The translations under genes were made by a program, and so were the position numbers. DNA of 64,000 bases from Formivibrio citricus (GTDB lineage: Bacteria > Pseudomonadota > Gammaproteobacteria > Burkholderiales > Chitinibacteraceae): contig NZ_FOVE01000004.1 in NCBI RefSeq assembly GCF_900115065.1, positions 62,001-126,000 of the forward strand, read 5' to 3'. The notes below the pieces were generated by a model that saw only the letters and a program-made list of their open reading frames with translations, ran no database searches and was not told the origin of the DNA. Shown in pieces: positions 46,854 through 56,701 of the stretch (position 1 is its first letter; the number at the start of each line of letters is the position of its first letter).

Positions 46854-48755
46854 ATGAAAAACAAATTCAACAACATCAGTTCCAACACTTTTCATCATTC
46901 GAACGATGATTTTTGTGCAAACAAAATATCTGACCTGATTAGCAATGGTCATTTATTTATTGCAGCAGAAATCTGTCAACAACATCTCCAAAAAAAAAAC
47001 CGAAACCCTGTGGCGGCTTATTTTTATGGGACAATTTTATGCAAACTCGGCAAACATGCCGAGGCCAAACCATGGCTAAAAATCGCAATAAATTCCATGC
47101 CAAACAACCCGGAAATTATTTACGGTTGGGCCAATTTCCTTAAAGACACCGGAGACTATACCGGCGCAAAAAAAAATTATTTAAAAGCAATAAAAACAAG
47201 TCACCACCTTAACGACATACACAGAAATATCTCTGAGGTTTACTTTGAGCTTGGCGACATTACCAATGCACAAGCCTCGCTCAAACAGCATCTTGCCTCA
47301 TCTCCGTCGGATACCGACGGATGGGCTCGTCTTGGAAAAATGCAAATCTCTCAAAACAAGCTTGTCGATGCGACATCATCCGCAAGAAATGCTTTAAAAA
47401 TTGATAAAAACAACGATCAAGCAAATTTCACATTAGGATGTGCTCTAATTTTATCCGGAGACACCTCTGCCGGGTGGGAGCATCTAAAAAGATGCTGCAT
47501 ATCAAACCTCAGCCCCCTTCAATTGAGTCCGTTTTTGTTTCATCTAAATGCACTGCCACAGCTAACACGCGAAGAAATCACAAACTTCCATATAATAATT
47601 TCCAAAAAAATGGAAGAGGCTTACGCAGATTACGCCCCAAAGCACACCAACGCAAAACACAAAGAACGAAAAATTAGTGTTGGCCTGATTTCAGGGGATC
47701 TCCTTGCACACCCCATTGGCTTCTTTATAGAAAGCTTCATAAAGCATATTGACCATAACAAAATATATTTAACCGCATACGCAAATCAAACCGCATTTGA
47801 CGCAACATCAGAAAAAATCAAATCATCATGTCAAAACTGGAAGAATATTTCAAAACTCAGCAACCAAGAATTACACAAAACAATAATTGAAGACAAAATT
47901 GATATTCTAATAGATCTCTCCGGACACACAACCGACAATCGTCTTGCGGTATTCGCAGCCAAGGCAGCCCCAATTCAAGTCACATATTTGGGATACTTTG
48001 CAACCACAGGATTACGCAATATCGACTACATTTTGTGCAACAACGACATAATACCTAAAGAAGAAGCTCATCTTTATTCGGAAACTCCATGGCATTTACC
48101 AGACACTCACATCTGTTATTCGCCACACAATAACGCCCCACCCCCTGTGCGGCACATACAAAATAGCAAAAACATCACATTCGGCTGTTTTAATAGGTTA
48201 ATCAAACTCAACGATACCGTTCTTGATGTTTGGGCTAAAATTCTACATAAAACGAAAGACAGCCACCTACTACTCATATGCAAGGAAATGAATGACGAGC
48301 TTAGCGCTGCCTCACTCCTTGAAAGGTTCATTGCCAGAGACGTCCACCCAAACAGGATCACATTAGAAGGCTCTATGTCGCACGATGATTATCTTGCCGC
48401 ACATAACCGTGTCGATATCATGCTCGATCCTTTCCCCTACAATGGAACCACCACCACCATGGATGCGCTATGGATGGGTGTGCCCGTACTTACGCTGCAT
48501 GGGGATCGATATTGTGCCCATATGACGGAAGCCGTCCTGAGGCAGGCAGAACTACATGAGTGGATTGCCAAGGACAAAGAAGACTATGTTCGAATTGCAG
48601 TAGAATACGCCACAAAACCTCAAGCGCTCGCGACGTTACGCATAGAATTGCGTGAGCGTCTCTCTTCATCACCTTTGCTTGATGCGCCAGGTTTTGCTAA
48701 AAAATTTAGTGCTGCCCTGCTTGGCATGTGGCACAAATATTGCGACAAGAAATAA
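46854..48755 (+). CDS. TPR-containing O-GlcNAc-transferase-like (SPINDLY/GT41) glycosyltransferase
   Basis: The 633-residue protein has TPR repeats over about 30-215 (for example NPEIIYGWANFLKDTGDYTG and KLGKHAEAKPW) and a GT41-type catalytic region from about 265. HPIGFFIESFIKHID at about 285 corresponds to the catalytic-site histidine segment of O-GlcNAc transferases. FNRLIKLNDTVLDVWAKIL at about 445 carries the UDP-binding lysine, and LDPFPYNGTTTTMDALWMGV at about 523 is the nucleotide-sugar loop. Bacterial relatives glycosylate proteins such as flagellins or adhesins; the acceptor here is unknown. The 5' four-fifths are AT-rich (20 of 60 bases G+C at 47161-47220), while the end is near 55% (48481-48540), which suggests horizontal transfer or a chimeric origin. 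Confidence 0.88.
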   Translation: MKNKFNNISSNTFHHSNDDFCANKISDLISNGHLFIAAEICQQHLQKKNRNPVAAYFYGTILCKLGKHAEAKPWLKIAINSMPNNPEIIYGWANFLKDTGDYTGAKKNYLKAIKTSHHLNDIHRNISEVYFELGDITNAQASLKQHLASSPSDTDGWARLGKMQISQNKLVDATSSARNALKIDKNNDQANFTLGCALILSGDTSAGWEHLKRCCISNLSPLQLSPFLFHLNALPQLTREEITNFHIIISKKMEEAYADYAPKHTNAKHKERKISVGLISGDLLAHPIGFFIESFIKHIDHNKIYLTAYANQTAFDATSEKIKSSCQNWKNISKLSNQELHKTIIEDKIDILIDLSGHTTDNRLAVFAAKAAPIQVTYLGYFATTGLRNIDYILCNNDIIPKEEAHLYSETPWHLPDTHICYSPHNNAPPPVRHIQNSKNITFGCFNRLIKLNDTVLDVWAKILHKTKDSHLLLICKEMNDELSAASLLERFIARDVHPNRITLEGSMSHDDYLAAHNRVDIMLDPFPYNGTTTTMDALWMGVPVLTLHGDRYCAHMTEAVLRQAELHEWIAKDKEDYVRIAVEYATKPQALATLRIELRERLSSSPLLDAPGFAKKFSAALLGMWHKYCDKK

Positions 48756-48824
48756 CTCCATGAAATTCCGACAGAGTTGGTATTTTCACGATTTACTTAA
48801 TCAAATTGGTTAATGGAATACAAC

Positions 48825-49319
48825 ATGCCCTCTTTTGACTTTACCTCCGAAGCCGACATGGTTGCGTTGAAGAACGCGGTCGATGTCGCCATGCGCCAGA
48901 TCGACAACCGTTTCGACTTCAAAGGCACCAGCGCCAAGATCGACTTCAACGAGAAGGACAAAACCCTGACCTTGTTCGGCGATTCCGATAACCAGCTGGA
49001 TCAGGTCAAGGCCATTCTCTTTCCCGCCATGGAAAAGAAGGAAGCCGACAGCTCCAAGCGCCTCGACGCGCAGAAGGTGGAAAGCGTATCCGGCAACAAG
49101 GTCAAGCAGGTTCTCAAGATCAAGGACGGGATTGAGAGCGAACTCGCCAAGAAGATCGTCAAGCAGATCAAGGATGCCAAGCTCAAGGTCCAGGCTGCCA
49201 TCCAGGGCGAAGCGGTACGGGTAACGGGGGGCAAGCGCGACGATCTGCAGGAATGCATTGCGATGATCCGTCAGTCGATCACGGATTATCCGATCAAGGC
49301 CGGCAACTTCCGCGATTAA
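48825..49319 (+). CDS. YajQ family nucleotide-binding protein
   Basis: The 164-residue protein of the YajQ/DUF520 family, some members of which bind c-di-GMP (shown in Xanthomonas) or tRNA/nucleotides. Characteristic stretches are PSFDFTSEADMVALKNAVD, RFDFKGTSAKIDFNEKDK, and VRVTGGKRDDLQECIAMIRQ. The start at 48825 (MPSFDF) is that of the family; the upstream ATG at 48813 adds only four residues. Its presence is interesting given the GGDEF/EAL protein at 2253-5639, but no direct link is visible. A terminator follows at 49361-49391. Confidence 0.93.
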   Translation: MPSFDFTSEADMVALKNAVDVAMRQIDNRFDFKGTSAKIDFNEKDKTLTLFGDSDNQLDQVKAILFPAMEKKEADSSKRLDAQKVESVSGNKVKQVLKIKDGIESELAKKIVKQIKDAKLKVQAAIQGEAVRVTGGKRDDLQECIAMIRQSITDYPIKAGNFRD

Positions 49320-49360
49320 GCCTGCCTTGTGCGCAAAGGCCGGTTTGCTGCATTAAAACG

Positions 49361-49391
49361 AATCGGGCCGGCACTTGGTGCCGGCCCGATT
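49361..49391. terminator. Bidirectional terminator hairpin
   Basis: A perfect 14 bp stem (AATCGGGCCGGCAC) with loop TTG, between yajQ and the convergent beta-propeller gene. Short A/T runs flank it. Confidence 0.8.
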
Positions 49392-49454
49392 TATCAGAGA
49401 TTACGAACAGCATCGAAACGGCATGCAGCCGTCCATTTCGATGCTTGTCCCCGA

Positions 49455-50534
49455 TTACTTCTTCGTAAATGTAAACACGGTAAAGGTATTATCGAAGAAG
49501 GTGTTGGCATAGAACGGGGAAACAGAAGTCGTGATCTTCCTGGAGGCATCAGCAGAGCCTTCCGCAGAAATCGCGTAAATCTTCTTGGTCTTCGGGTGCA
49601 TTGCAAACGAACGCATGCCCTGACGGGTCCCCAATGTTTCCACCGGCTTGTAGGTATCTGCATTAACCTGTTCAAACACATTGAGAACAGCGCCAACACC
49701 GTTCCCGAGGAACACACGCTTCAGGTCGGCATCGTAAATCACGCTGTCATTGCCACCGCCAATCTCGCTGGTGTAAACCACTTTGCCTGTTTCTGCATTC
49801 ATCACAGCAAAGGAAGGTTTGACCTTGGCGTTGCCGCGGCAGCCCAAAAAGATACGCTTGTTGCCGTTGTCCATGGCCAAGCCATTGGTCTGGCCACAGC
49901 CCGGGGCCGGCCAGGTGGCAGTAACCTTCATGGTTTTGGTATCAACACGATGCACAGCTTCCATATCACGGGAAGCGACAAACAGATTACCCTTTTCATC
50001 TACATCCAGGCTTTGCGGCTTCCTGGACGGCAGTTTGACCTTGCCCACCATCTTCAGCGTGGCAGCATCTACAACAGCCAGGTCAGCACCGGTCTTGTCT
50101 CCATCCAGAACCACAAAGATACGCTTGGTTGCAGGATCATAAACACTCGAATCAGCCTCATTGCCAAGCTTGATCGGTTCGCCAATTGTATTCAGGGTGG
50201 ACAATTTGAACGGTGTAATCGTGCCATTTTCGTTGGTCGAGATACCAAGATCAAATTCCGGAATAAGCAACGCGCCGTTGGAGCTTCCGCTTGCAGTCTT
50301 GTCAATCAGCTTAACCACTTTGTTTGAGGCCAAATCAAAAACCTGCAGCCCCTGTTTGCGATGACCAATGAACAGCCGGTTACCATCAGCATCTACCGTC
50401 AACCCATCCCACGAGCCGGTCTTGCCGGGAATGGCAGTGGCGCTATCAAGGTGCCAGCCATCGAACGCAAAAGCAGGACTTGCTACGAGAACACTCGCAC
50501 AAAACAGACCAACGATTTTGCAACTCTTCATCAT
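49455..50534 (-). CDS. Periplasmic YncE-like beta-propeller protein (YVTN repeats)
   Basis: A 359-residue exported protein with a clear signal peptide (CKIVGLFCASVLVASPAFA, cleaved before FDGWHLD). The mature part has repeated four-strand blades of the YVTN type, for example GLTVDADGNRLFIGHRKQGL and VYDPATKRIFVVLDG. It resembles E. coli YncE, a periplasmic propeller of uncertain function sometimes linked to iron or DNA binding; here the function is unknown. The ribosome site is AAGGATGG. It is isolated between yajQ (convergent) and tpiA (divergent), with an AT-rich 297-base upstream region containing TATTTATTATAAAT-type promoter sequence. Confidence 0.85.
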   Translation of the reverse strand: MMKSCKIVGLFCASVLVASPAFAFDGWHLDSATAIPGKTGSWDGLTVDADGNRLFIGHRKQGLQVFDLASNKVVKLIDKTASGSSNGALLIPEFDLGISTNENGTITPFKLSTLNTIGEPIKLGNEADSSVYDPATKRIFVVLDGDKTGADLAVVDAATLKMVGKVKLPSRKPQSLDVDEKGNLFVASRDMEAVHRVDTKTMKVTATWPAPGCGQTNGLAMDNGNKRIFLGCRGNAKVKPSFAVMNAETGKVVYTSEIGGGNDSVIYDADLKRVFLGNGVGAVLNVFEQVNADTYKPVETLGTRQGMRSFAMHPKTKKIYAISAEGSADASRKITTSVSPFYANTFFDNTFTVFTFTKK

Positions 50535-50769
50535 TCCATCCTTTACATAGAACTAGCGGCCAGGCTGCTGCGACTCAAAATCTCAGAAGCCTCTCCTGAC
50601 AATTTATAATAAATATTTTTCCGTCGACGACCCGTGCTTACAACAGAGCACGGCCCGAAGACATCCTAGCACCGGGAATAATCACATGTAGATAGGACGC
50701 CACCGGATACATGAGTTATTTTTATGTTCTTAAATAAACAAGATTTATTAACATCCCAAACCTGTAAAA
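50535..50769. other. AT-rich divergent gap (beta-propeller gene / tpiA)
   Basis: TATTAT/TATAAA-like boxes read leftward near 50603-50616 are likely promoters of the beta-propeller gene. CCGTGCT and AGCACGG form a perfect hairpin at 50632-50653 upstream of them, a candidate operator. No gene is seen. Confidence 0.45.
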
Positions 50770-50798
50770 TTGACGCGATGCCCCGCGGTTGCTAGCAT
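50770..50798 (+). promoter_or_regulatory. Sigma-70-type promoter for tpiA
   Basis: TTGACG (50770-50775), a 17-base spacer, then TAGCAT (50793-50798), 33 bases before the tpiA start. The -35 box is near consensus, the -10 matches at four of six. Confidence 0.6.
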
Positions 50799-50831
50799 CC
50801 GCTCACTTTTCACCGGCACGAGGATGATGCG

Positions 50832-51542
50832 ATGTCCAAGCAGTTTGTAATCGGCAACTGGAAACTCAACGGCAACAGCGACCAGATCAAATCGGTACTG
50901 GGCGCGGTCGCGCAGCATCAGTTCGCAGCCGAAGTCGGCGTCTGCGTGCCCTTTCCTTATCTGGCTCTGGCTGCGGAAACCCTGAAAGGCGGCTCCGTGC
51001 AGCTGGGGGCGCAGGATGTGAGCCGGTACGCCTCGGGCGCCTACACGGGCGAAGTCTCCGCCCCCATGCTCAAGGAGATCGGTTGCCGGATGGCGCTGGT
51101 TGCGCATTCCGAGCGGCGCCAGCTGTTCGCTGAAACGACCGAAACCGCCGCACTCAAGATTCGTCTTTGCATCGACGCCGGCCTGCTGCCTGTCTATTGC
51201 GTCGGCGAAAGTACGGAAGAACGCAATGCCGGCAAGATGCAGGAAACCATCGCAACCCAACTCGACGCCGTCAAGGATTTGCCGGTAGACCAGTACACCA
51301 TCGCTTACGAACCGACCTGGGCCATCGGCACCGGCGCTTCTGCCAGCCCGGGGCAGATAGCCGAGGTTCATGGTTTCATCAAGGACAAGCTCGGCAACGG
51401 GGCGCGCGTTTTCTACGGCGGCAGCGTCAAGGGCAGCAATGCGGCAAGCGTGCTGGCAACACCCGGGGTCGACGGCGTGCTCGTGGGCGGTGCTTCGCTG
51501 AATGCACAGGAATTTGTCGAGATTTGCAAAGCCGCGCGCTGA
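50832..51542 (+). CDS. tpiA: Triosephosphate isomerase
   Basis: TpiA interconverts dihydroxyacetone phosphate and glyceraldehyde-3-phosphate. The 236-residue TIM barrel has FVIGNWKLNGN with the active-site lysine, histidine in VAHSERRQLF, catalytic glutamate in YTIAYEPTWAIGTG, and the phosphate loop FYGGSVKGSNAASV. The length is slightly short of the usual 250. It is followed by secG and tRNA-Leu and then nuoA, a conserved arrangement in proteobacteria. Confidence 0.98.
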   Translation: MSKQFVIGNWKLNGNSDQIKSVLGAVAQHQFAAEVGVCVPFPYLALAAETLKGGSVQLGAQDVSRYASGAYTGEVSAPMLKEIGCRMALVAHSERRQLFAETTETAALKIRLCIDAGLLPVYCVGESTEERNAGKMQETIATQLDAVKDLPVDQYTIAYEPTWAIGTGASASPGQIAEVHGFIKDKLGNGARVFYGGSVKGSNAASVLATPGVDGVLVGGASLNAQEFVEICKAAR

Positions 51543-51580
51543 TGTTAGAATTCCGCGCTTACTCAGACTGAATTGCAAAA

Positions 51581-51925
51581 ATGGAATTCGTAGATACCCT
51601 TATCCAGATTCTGAATGTCATCGCCGCACTGGCGGTGATCGTTCTTGTTCTCCTGCAACACGGCAAGGGCGCCGACATGGGTGCTGCTTTCGGCAGCGGC
51701 TCTGCCGGCAGCTTGTTCGGTTCTGCGGGTTCCGCCAACTTCCTGAGCCGCCTGACCGCCGTATCCGCGAGCGTTTTCTTTATTACCTGCCTTTCTTTGG
51801 TTCTGATCGCCTCCAAATCGCAAAAACCGGGTGGCGAACTTGGCATCATGGAAGGTGTAGTCAGCACGGTTGCCTCCCAGCCTGCCGAAGCCTCGCAACC
51901 GGCCCAGAAAAAGATTCCGGACTGA
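51581..51925 (+). CDS. secG: Protein-export membrane protein SecG
   Basis: The auxiliary subunit of the SecYEG translocon. The 114-residue protein has two transmembrane helices (about 4-22 and 55-75) linked by the conserved glycine/serine-rich cytoplasmic loop GKGADMGAAFGSGSAGSLFG and SAGSANFLSRLTAV. The C-terminal tail is alanine- and glutamine-rich and low in complexity. It lies 38 bases after tpiA and 22 bases before tRNA-Leu. Confidence 0.95.
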   Translation: MEFVDTLIQILNVIAALAVIVLVLLQHGKGADMGAAFGSGSAGSLFGSAGSANFLSRLTAVSASVFFITCLSLVLIASKSQKPGGELGIMEGVVSTVASQPAEASQPAQKKIPD

Positions 51926-51947
51926 TTTTCGTCCAGACTGCAGTACC

Positions 51948-52033
51948 GCCGACATGGTGAAATTGGTAGACACGCTATCTTGAGGGGGTAGTGGCCACAG
52001 GCTGTGTGAGTTCGAGTCTCACTGTCGGCACCA
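51948..52033 (+). tRNA. tRNA-Leu (anticodon GAG)
   Basis: The 86-base sequence folds as a class II tRNA. The acceptor stem GCCGACA pairs with TGTCGGC, followed by discriminator A and an encoded CCA. The anticodon loop TTGAGGG (51981-51987 region) gives GAG, which reads CUC and CUU. The extra arm is long (about 12 bases), and GTTCGAGTC is in the T loop. It lies between secG and the nuo operon, as in many proteobacteria. Confidence 0.97.
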
Positions 52034-52088
52034 ACCGTTTATGGGGCCCAAGCTATACTGACGCTTGGCTCCACAAGCAAAAACAATA

Positions 52089-52111
52089 AAAGCCGGGAAA
52101 AACCCGGCTTT
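52089..52111 (+). terminator. Terminator hairpin after tRNA-Leu
   Basis: AAAGCCGGG, loop AAAAA, CCCGGCTTT, then ATTACT. A 9 bp perfect stem. It separates the tRNA transcript from nuoA at least in part. Confidence 0.75.
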
Positions 52112-52112
52112 A

Positions 52113-52131
52113 TTACTCAATCATTGAGTAA
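52113..52131. promoter_or_regulatory. Palindromic candidate operator upstream of nuoA
   Basis: TTACTCAA-TCA-TTGAGTAA is a perfect 8 bp inverted repeat 54 bases before the nuoA start, followed by the AT-rich stretch TAATAATTATTA. It could bind a dimeric regulator of the complex I operon. It does not match the FNR consensus TTGAT-N4-ATCAA. Confidence 0.5.
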
Positions 52132-52184
52132 TAATAATTATTACCATTGCAAACAAGCGCCTCGTGCGCTGAACTGGGGGCATC

Positions 52185-52553
52185 ATGCTGCAAAGTTATT
52201 TCCCCGTCCTGCTGTTTCTGGTCATCGGCGCCCTGATCGGCGTCGCGCCCATGGTTACCGGCTACGTTGTCGGAAAAGTGCTGGGAACCATCCGGCCGGA
52301 TCCGGCCAAGCAATCTCCCTATGAATGCGGCTTCGATGCCTTCGACGATGCGCGCATGCAGTTCGACGTGCGCTATTACCTCGTCGCCATCCTGTTCATC
52401 CTGTTCGATCTCGAAGTCGCATTTCTCGTCCCTTGGGCTGTGGTGCTCAAGGAACTGGGGTTGTTCGGCTTCACCTCGATGATGGTCTTTCTCGCCATTC
52501 TGGTCGTGGGCTTTGTCTACGAGTGGAAAAAAGGCGCTCTGGAGTGGGAATGA
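52185..52553 (+). CDS. nuoA: NADH-quinone oxidoreductase subunit A
   Basis: A small membrane subunit of respiratory complex I. The 122-residue protein has three transmembrane helices (about 5-28, 62-82 and 90-110). Conserved loop residues are [20 protein letters not shown] with the cysteine that faces the quinone site, and [20 protein letters not shown]. It opens the nuo operon; its stop codon overlaps the nuoB start (ATGA). Confidence 0.97.
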   Translation: MLQSYFPVLLFLVIGALIGVAPMVTGYVVGKVLGTIRPDPAKQSPYECGFDAFDDARMQFDVRYYLVAILFILFDLEVAFLVPWAVVLKELGLFGFTSMMVFLAILVVGFVYEWKKGALEWE

Positions 52554-53077
52554 TGGATTCCGGAACCATGGAAATGTCCGGCCTGGATCAGCGCGGTTTT
52601 GTAGTCACCACCGCCGACACGGCCATCAACTGGGTTCGTTCCAATTCGCTCTGGCCGGTCACTTTCGGGCTGGCCTGTTGTGCGGTGGAAATGATGCACG
52701 TCGGCGCGTCGCGCTATGACCTCGACCGTTTCGGCAGCTTCTTCCGCCCCAGCCCGCGCCAATCCGACCTGATGATCGTGGCCGGCACCTTGACCAACAA
52801 GATGGCCGCAGCCTTGCGCAAGGTGTACGACCAGATGCCGGAGCCGCGCTGGGTCATTTCGATGGGCTCGTGCGCCAACGGCGGCGGCTACTATCACTAT
52901 TCGTATTCCGTGGTGCGCGGCTGCGACCGCATCGTACCGGTGGACATTTACGTTCCCGGCTGCCCGCCCACTGCCGAAGCCCTGCTCTACGGCTTCATCC
53001 AGCTCCAGAACAAGATCAAGCGCACCAACACCATTGCCCGCAGCGGGCTGCCGGCGCGCCTTCTCTCCAGCTCCTGA
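52550..53077 (+). CDS. nuoB: NADH-quinone oxidoreductase subunit B
   Basis: NuoB carries the terminal iron-sulfur cluster N2 that hands electrons to quinone. It has 175 residues. The cluster cysteines are visible in [21 protein letters not shown] and [12 protein letters not shown]. Two successive ATGs (52550, 52553) follow GGAG; the first is used. It overlaps nuoA by four bases. Confidence 0.98.
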   Translation: MMDSGTMEMSGLDQRGFVVTTADTAINWVRSNSLWPVTFGLACCAVEMMHVGASRYDLDRFGSFFRPSPRQSDLMIVAGTLTNKMAAALRKVYDQMPEPRWVISMGSCANGGGYYHYSYSVVRGCDRIVPVDIYVPGCPPTAEALLYGFIQLQNKIKRTNTIARSGLPARLLSSS

Positions 53078-53084
53078 GGCAACC

Positions 53085-53678
53085 ATGGCGAGCAGACTTT
53101 CCCTTTTGACGGACCAGTTGAAGCGCACGCTGAACGAGAACGAAATTGCCGGTCTCAAGCAAGCGCTCAACGAAATCACGCTGGAAACCCCGGCTGCGCA
53201 CTGGCAGACCGTTGCGCTGAAGCTGCGCGACCAGCTCGGTTTTGAATCGTGTCTCGACGTTTGCGGCGTGGACTACAGCGAATTCGAAGACGGTGCCTGG
53301 CAAGGCCCGCGCTTTGCCGCGGTTTACCACCTCCTGTCGATCAGCAACAACGTGCGCCTGCGCGTGCGCGTGTTCTGCCCGGACGACAATGCGCCCACGC
53401 TCTGTTCGATGATGGATACCTGGCCGGGCGTGAACTGGTTCGAGCGCGAGGCGTTCGATCTCTTCGGCATCGTTTTCGAAGGCCACCCCGATCTGCGCCG
53501 CATTCTCACCGACTACGGTTTCGTCGGCCACCCGTTCCGCAAGGATTTCCCGGTCACCGGCCACGTGGAAATGCGCTACGACGAAGAACAAGCCCGCGTC
53601 GTCTACCAACCCGTCACCATCGAGCCGCGCGAGCTGACCCCGCGCATCATCCGCGAGGAGAACTACGGTGACCGCTGA
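53085..53678 (+). CDS. nuoC: NADH-quinone oxidoreductase subunit C
   Basis: A 30 kDa-type peripheral-arm subunit of 197 residues that braces NuoB and NuoD. The family motif is seen as [20 protein letters not shown] followed by [19 protein letters not shown]. The ATG at 53085 follows GAGGCAACC; the open frame before it belongs to the nuoB end. It is separate from nuoD, not a NuoCD fusion, and their frames overlap by eleven bases. Confidence 0.97.
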   Translation: MASRLSLLTDQLKRTLNENEIAGLKQALNEITLETPAAHWQTVALKLRDQLGFESCLDVCGVDYSEFEDGAWQGPRFAAVYHLLSISNNVRLRVRVFCPDDNAPTLCSMMDTWPGVNWFEREAFDLFGIVFEGHPDLRRILTDYGFVGHPFRKDFPVTGHVEMRYDEEQARVVYQPVTIEPRELTPRIIREENYGDR

Positions 53679-54924
53679 AATCCGCAACTACTCGATCAAC
53701 TTCGGCCCGCAACACCCTGCCGCGCACGGCGTATTGCGCCTGATCCTGGAGCTCGACGGCGAAGTGGTGCAGCGCGCCGATCCGCACATCGGCCTCTTGC
53801 ACCGCGCCACCGAAAAGCTTGCCGAAACCAAGACCTGGCTGCAGAACCTGCCCTACATGGACCGGCTCGACTACATGTCGCCGCTCTCCAACGAGCAGGC
53901 CTACTGCCTGGCCGTGGAAAAGCTGCTCGGCATCGAAGCGCCGGTCCGCGCACAGTACATCCGCGTGATGTATGCCGAAATCACCCGCCTGTTGAGCCAC
54001 CTGCTGTGGCTGGGCGCGCACGGCATCGACCTCGGTGCGATGACGATGTTCATCTACTGCTTCCGCGAACGAGAAGACCTGCTCGACATGGTCGAGGCGG
54101 TTTCCGGCGCACGCATGCACGCGGCCTACTTCCGTCCCGGCGGCGTTTACCGCGACCTGCCCGATTCGATGCCGAAGTACGAAGAATCGAAGCTGCGCAA
54201 CAAGGCCAAGCTGCAGCGCATCAACGCCAACCGCGACGGCTCGCTGCTCGATTTCATCGAAGACTTCACCAACCGCTTCCCGGCCCGCATCGACGAATAC
54301 GAAACGCTGCTCACCGACAACCGAATCTGGAAACAGCGCACCGTCGGCATCGGCGTGGTCGATCCGGACCGAGCCAAGGCGCTCGGTTTCTCCGGCCCGA
54401 TGCTGCGCGGCTCCGGCATTGCCTGGGACTTGCGCAAGAAGCAACCGTATGAAATCTACGACCGGCTGGATTTCGACATCCCGATCGGCAAGAACGGCGA
54501 CAGCTACGACCGTTATCTGGTGCGCGTGGAAGAACTGCGCCAGTCGAACCGTATCATCCGCCAGTGCGTGGACTGGCTGAAGAAGAACCCCAGCCCGGTC
54601 ATCACCGAAAACCACAAGATCGCCCCGCCCAAGCGCGACGCCATGAAGTCGAACATGGAAGAGCTGATCCATCACTTCAAGCTCTTCAGCGAGGGCATGC
54701 ACGTGCCGCTGGGCGAAGCCTATGCCGCCATCGAACACCCGAAGGGCGAGTTCGGCATCTACCTGCTTTCCGACGGCGCCAACAAGCCCTACCGCATGAA
54801 GATCCGCGCGCCGGGCTTCTGCCATCTTTCCGCGCTCGATGAGCTTTCACGCGGCCACATGCTGGCCGACGTGGTCGCGATCATCGGCACGCTCGATATC
54901 GTTTTTGGCGAGGTGGACCGCTGA
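53668..54924 (+). CDS. nuoD: NADH-quinone oxidoreductase subunit D
   Basis: The 49 kDa subunit, which together with NuoB forms the quinone-binding site. The 418-residue protein starts at a GTG (53668) after GAGGAG and overlaps nuoC. Typical stretches are [20 protein letters not shown] with the HxxH quinone residues, [33 protein letters not shown], and the C-terminal [20 protein letters not shown] then DIVFGEVDR. Confidence 0.98.
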   Translation: MTAEIRNYSINFGPQHPAAHGVLRLILELDGEVVQRADPHIGLLHRATEKLAETKTWLQNLPYMDRLDYMSPLSNEQAYCLAVEKLLGIEAPVRAQYIRVMYAEITRLLSHLLWLGAHGIDLGAMTMFIYCFREREDLLDMVEAVSGARMHAAYFRPGGVYRDLPDSMPKYEESKLRNKAKLQRINANRDGSLLDFIEDFTNRFPARIDEYETLLTDNRIWKQRTVGIGVVDPDRAKALGFSGPMLRGSGIAWDLRKKQPYEIYDRLDFDIPIGKNGDSYDRYLVRVEELRQSNRIIRQCVDWLKKNPSPVITENHKIAPPKRDAMKSNMEELIHHFKLFSEGMHVPLGEAYAAIEHPKGEFGIYLLSDGANKPYRMKIRAPGFCHLSALDELSRGHMLADVVAIIGTLDIVFGEVDR

Positions 54925-55406
54925 TGCCTCAACTGCTCTCCAATGAAGCGCGCGCGCTGATCGACCGCGAAGTAGCCAAGTATCCGGCCGAACACAAGCG
55001 CTCGGCCGTCATGGGCGCGCTGCGCATTGCCCAGACCGAACACCGCTGGCTCTCCGAAGAACTCGTCGCCGAAGTCGCCGACTATCTACAGATGGCCCCG
55101 GTCGCCGTGTACGAAGTCGCGAGCTTCTACAACATGTATGACCTCAAGCCGGTCGGCAGGTACAAGCTCACAGTCTGCACCAACCTGCCCTGCGCGCTCT
55201 CGGGCGGCGTCACGGCTGCCGAATATCTCAAGCAGAAGCTTGGCATCGGTTTCGGTGAGACCACGGCGGACGGCAAGTTCACGCTGGTCGAAGGCGAATG
55301 CATGGGCGCTTGCGGCTCGGCACCGGTGATGCTCGTCAACAATCACAAGATGTGCGCGAGCATGACCCCGGATGAGATCGACAAGAAACTGGGAGAACTC
55401 GAATGA
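54924..55406 (+). CDS. nuoE: NADH-quinone oxidoreductase subunit E
   Basis: The 24 kDa-type thioredoxin-fold subunit holding the [2Fe-2S] cluster N1a. It has 160 residues. The four cluster cysteines are in [12 protein letters not shown] and [13 protein letters not shown]. The N-terminal helical part ([20 protein letters not shown]) is standard. The start overlaps the nuoD stop by one base, and its end overlaps nuoF (ATGA). Confidence 0.97.
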   Translation: MPQLLSNEARALIDREVAKYPAEHKRSAVMGALRIAQTEHRWLSEELVAEVADYLQMAPVAVYEVASFYNMYDLKPVGRYKLTVCTNLPCALSGGVTAAEYLKQKLGIGFGETTADGKFTLVEGECMGACGSAPVMLVNNHKMCASMTPDEIDKKLGELE

Positions 55407-56686
55407 CCGTTTACGTCAAAGGCATCGTGTTCGAGAACGTCGATTTCGACCTGCCCCGCTGCTGGAGCATCGACCAGTACATCCAGCGCGGCGGCTATGC
55501 GGCACTGAAAAAGATCGTTGCCGAGAAGATCGCCCCCGAAGCCGTCATCGAAGAGGTCAAAGCCTCCGGCCTGCGCGGGCGCGGCGGTGCGGGTTTCCCG
55601 ACCGGCTTGAAATGGACTTTCCTGCCCAAGGGTTATGTCGGCCAGAAATACCTCGTCTGCAACACCGACGAAGGCGAACCGGGCACCTTCAAGGACCGCG
55701 ACATCCTCGCCTACAACCCGCATGCAGTGATCGAGGGCATGATCCTCGCCGCGTGGGCAACCGGCGCAACCGTCGGCTACAACTACATCCACGGCGAAAT
55801 CTTCGAGCTTTACCAGCAATTCGAAGCCGCCATCGAAGAGGCACGCGCAGCAGGTTTCCTCGGCGACAACATCCTTGGCAGCAGCTTTTCGTTCCAGTTG
55901 CATGCGCATCACGGCTATGGCGCCTATATCTGCGGCGAAGAATCGGCGCTGCTCGAATCGATTGAGGGCAAGAAAGGCCAGCCGCGCTACAAGCCGCCGT
56001 TCCCGGCTGTGGTCGGTCTCTACGGCAAGCCGACCATCATCAACAACACCGAAACCTTTGCCTCGATCCCGTGGATTCTGCGCAACAGCGGCCAGGAATT
56101 CCAGGCACTCGGCAAACCCAACAGCGGCGGCACCAAACTGTTTTCGGTATCCGGGCATGTGAACCGCCCCGGCAACTACGAGATCCCGCTCGGCACACCG
56201 TTCGCCGAACTGCTGGACATGGCCGGCGGCATGCGCGGCGGCAAGAAGCTCAAGGCGGTGATTCCGGGCGGCTCGTCCGCCCCGGTGCTGCCCGCCGACA
56301 TCGCGATGAACCTCACCATGGATTTCGACGCCATCGCCAAGGCCGGCTCGATGCTGGGCTCCGGCGCAGTCATCGTGATGGATGAGACCGTGTGCATGGT
56401 CAAGGCGCTGGAACGGCTCTCGTACTTCTATTTCGAGGAATCCTGCGGCCAGTGTACGCCTTGCCGCGAAGGCACCGGCTGGCTCTACCGCATCGTGCAC
56501 CGCATCGAACACGGCGAAGGCCGCCCCGAAGATTTGGAATTGCTGGCCAGCATCGGCGACAACATTGCCGGGCGCACCATCTGCGCCTTGGGCGATGCCG
56601 CGGTGCTGCCGGTACGCGGCATGCTCAAGCATTTCCGCGACGAATTTGAATACCACATCGCCAACAAGCGTTGTCTGGTTGGTTGA
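55403..56686 (+). CDS. nuoF: NADH-quinone oxidoreductase subunit F
   Basis: The NADH-oxidising subunit with FMN and a [4Fe-4S] cluster (N3). The 427-residue protein has the NADH/FMN glycine-rich motif [30 protein letters not shown], the SLBB-type domain ([20 protein letters not shown]), and the cluster motif [16 protein letters not shown] 193-base gap holding a dispersed inverted repeat separates it from nuoG, the only large break in the nuo operon. Confidence 0.98.
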   Translation: MTVYVKGIVFENVDFDLPRCWSIDQYIQRGGYAALKKIVAEKIAPEAVIEEVKASGLRGRGGAGFPTGLKWTFLPKGYVGQKYLVCNTDEGEPGTFKDRDILAYNPHAVIEGMILAAWATGATVGYNYIHGEIFELYQQFEAAIEEARAAGFLGDNILGSSFSFQLHAHHGYGAYICGEESALLESIEGKKGQPRYKPPFPAVVGLYGKPTIINNTETFASIPWILRNSGQEFQALGKPNSGGTKLFSVSGHVNRPGNYEIPLGTPFAELLDMAGGMRGGKKLKAVIPGGSSAPVLPADIAMNLTMDFDAIAKAGSMLGSGAVIVMDETVCMVKALERLSYFYFEESCGQCTPCREGTGWLYRIVHRIEHGEGRPEDLELLASIGDNIAGRTICALGDAAVLPVRGMLKHFRDEFEYHIANKRCLVG

Positions 56687-56701
56687 TAAGGAAAAACCTT
56701 C

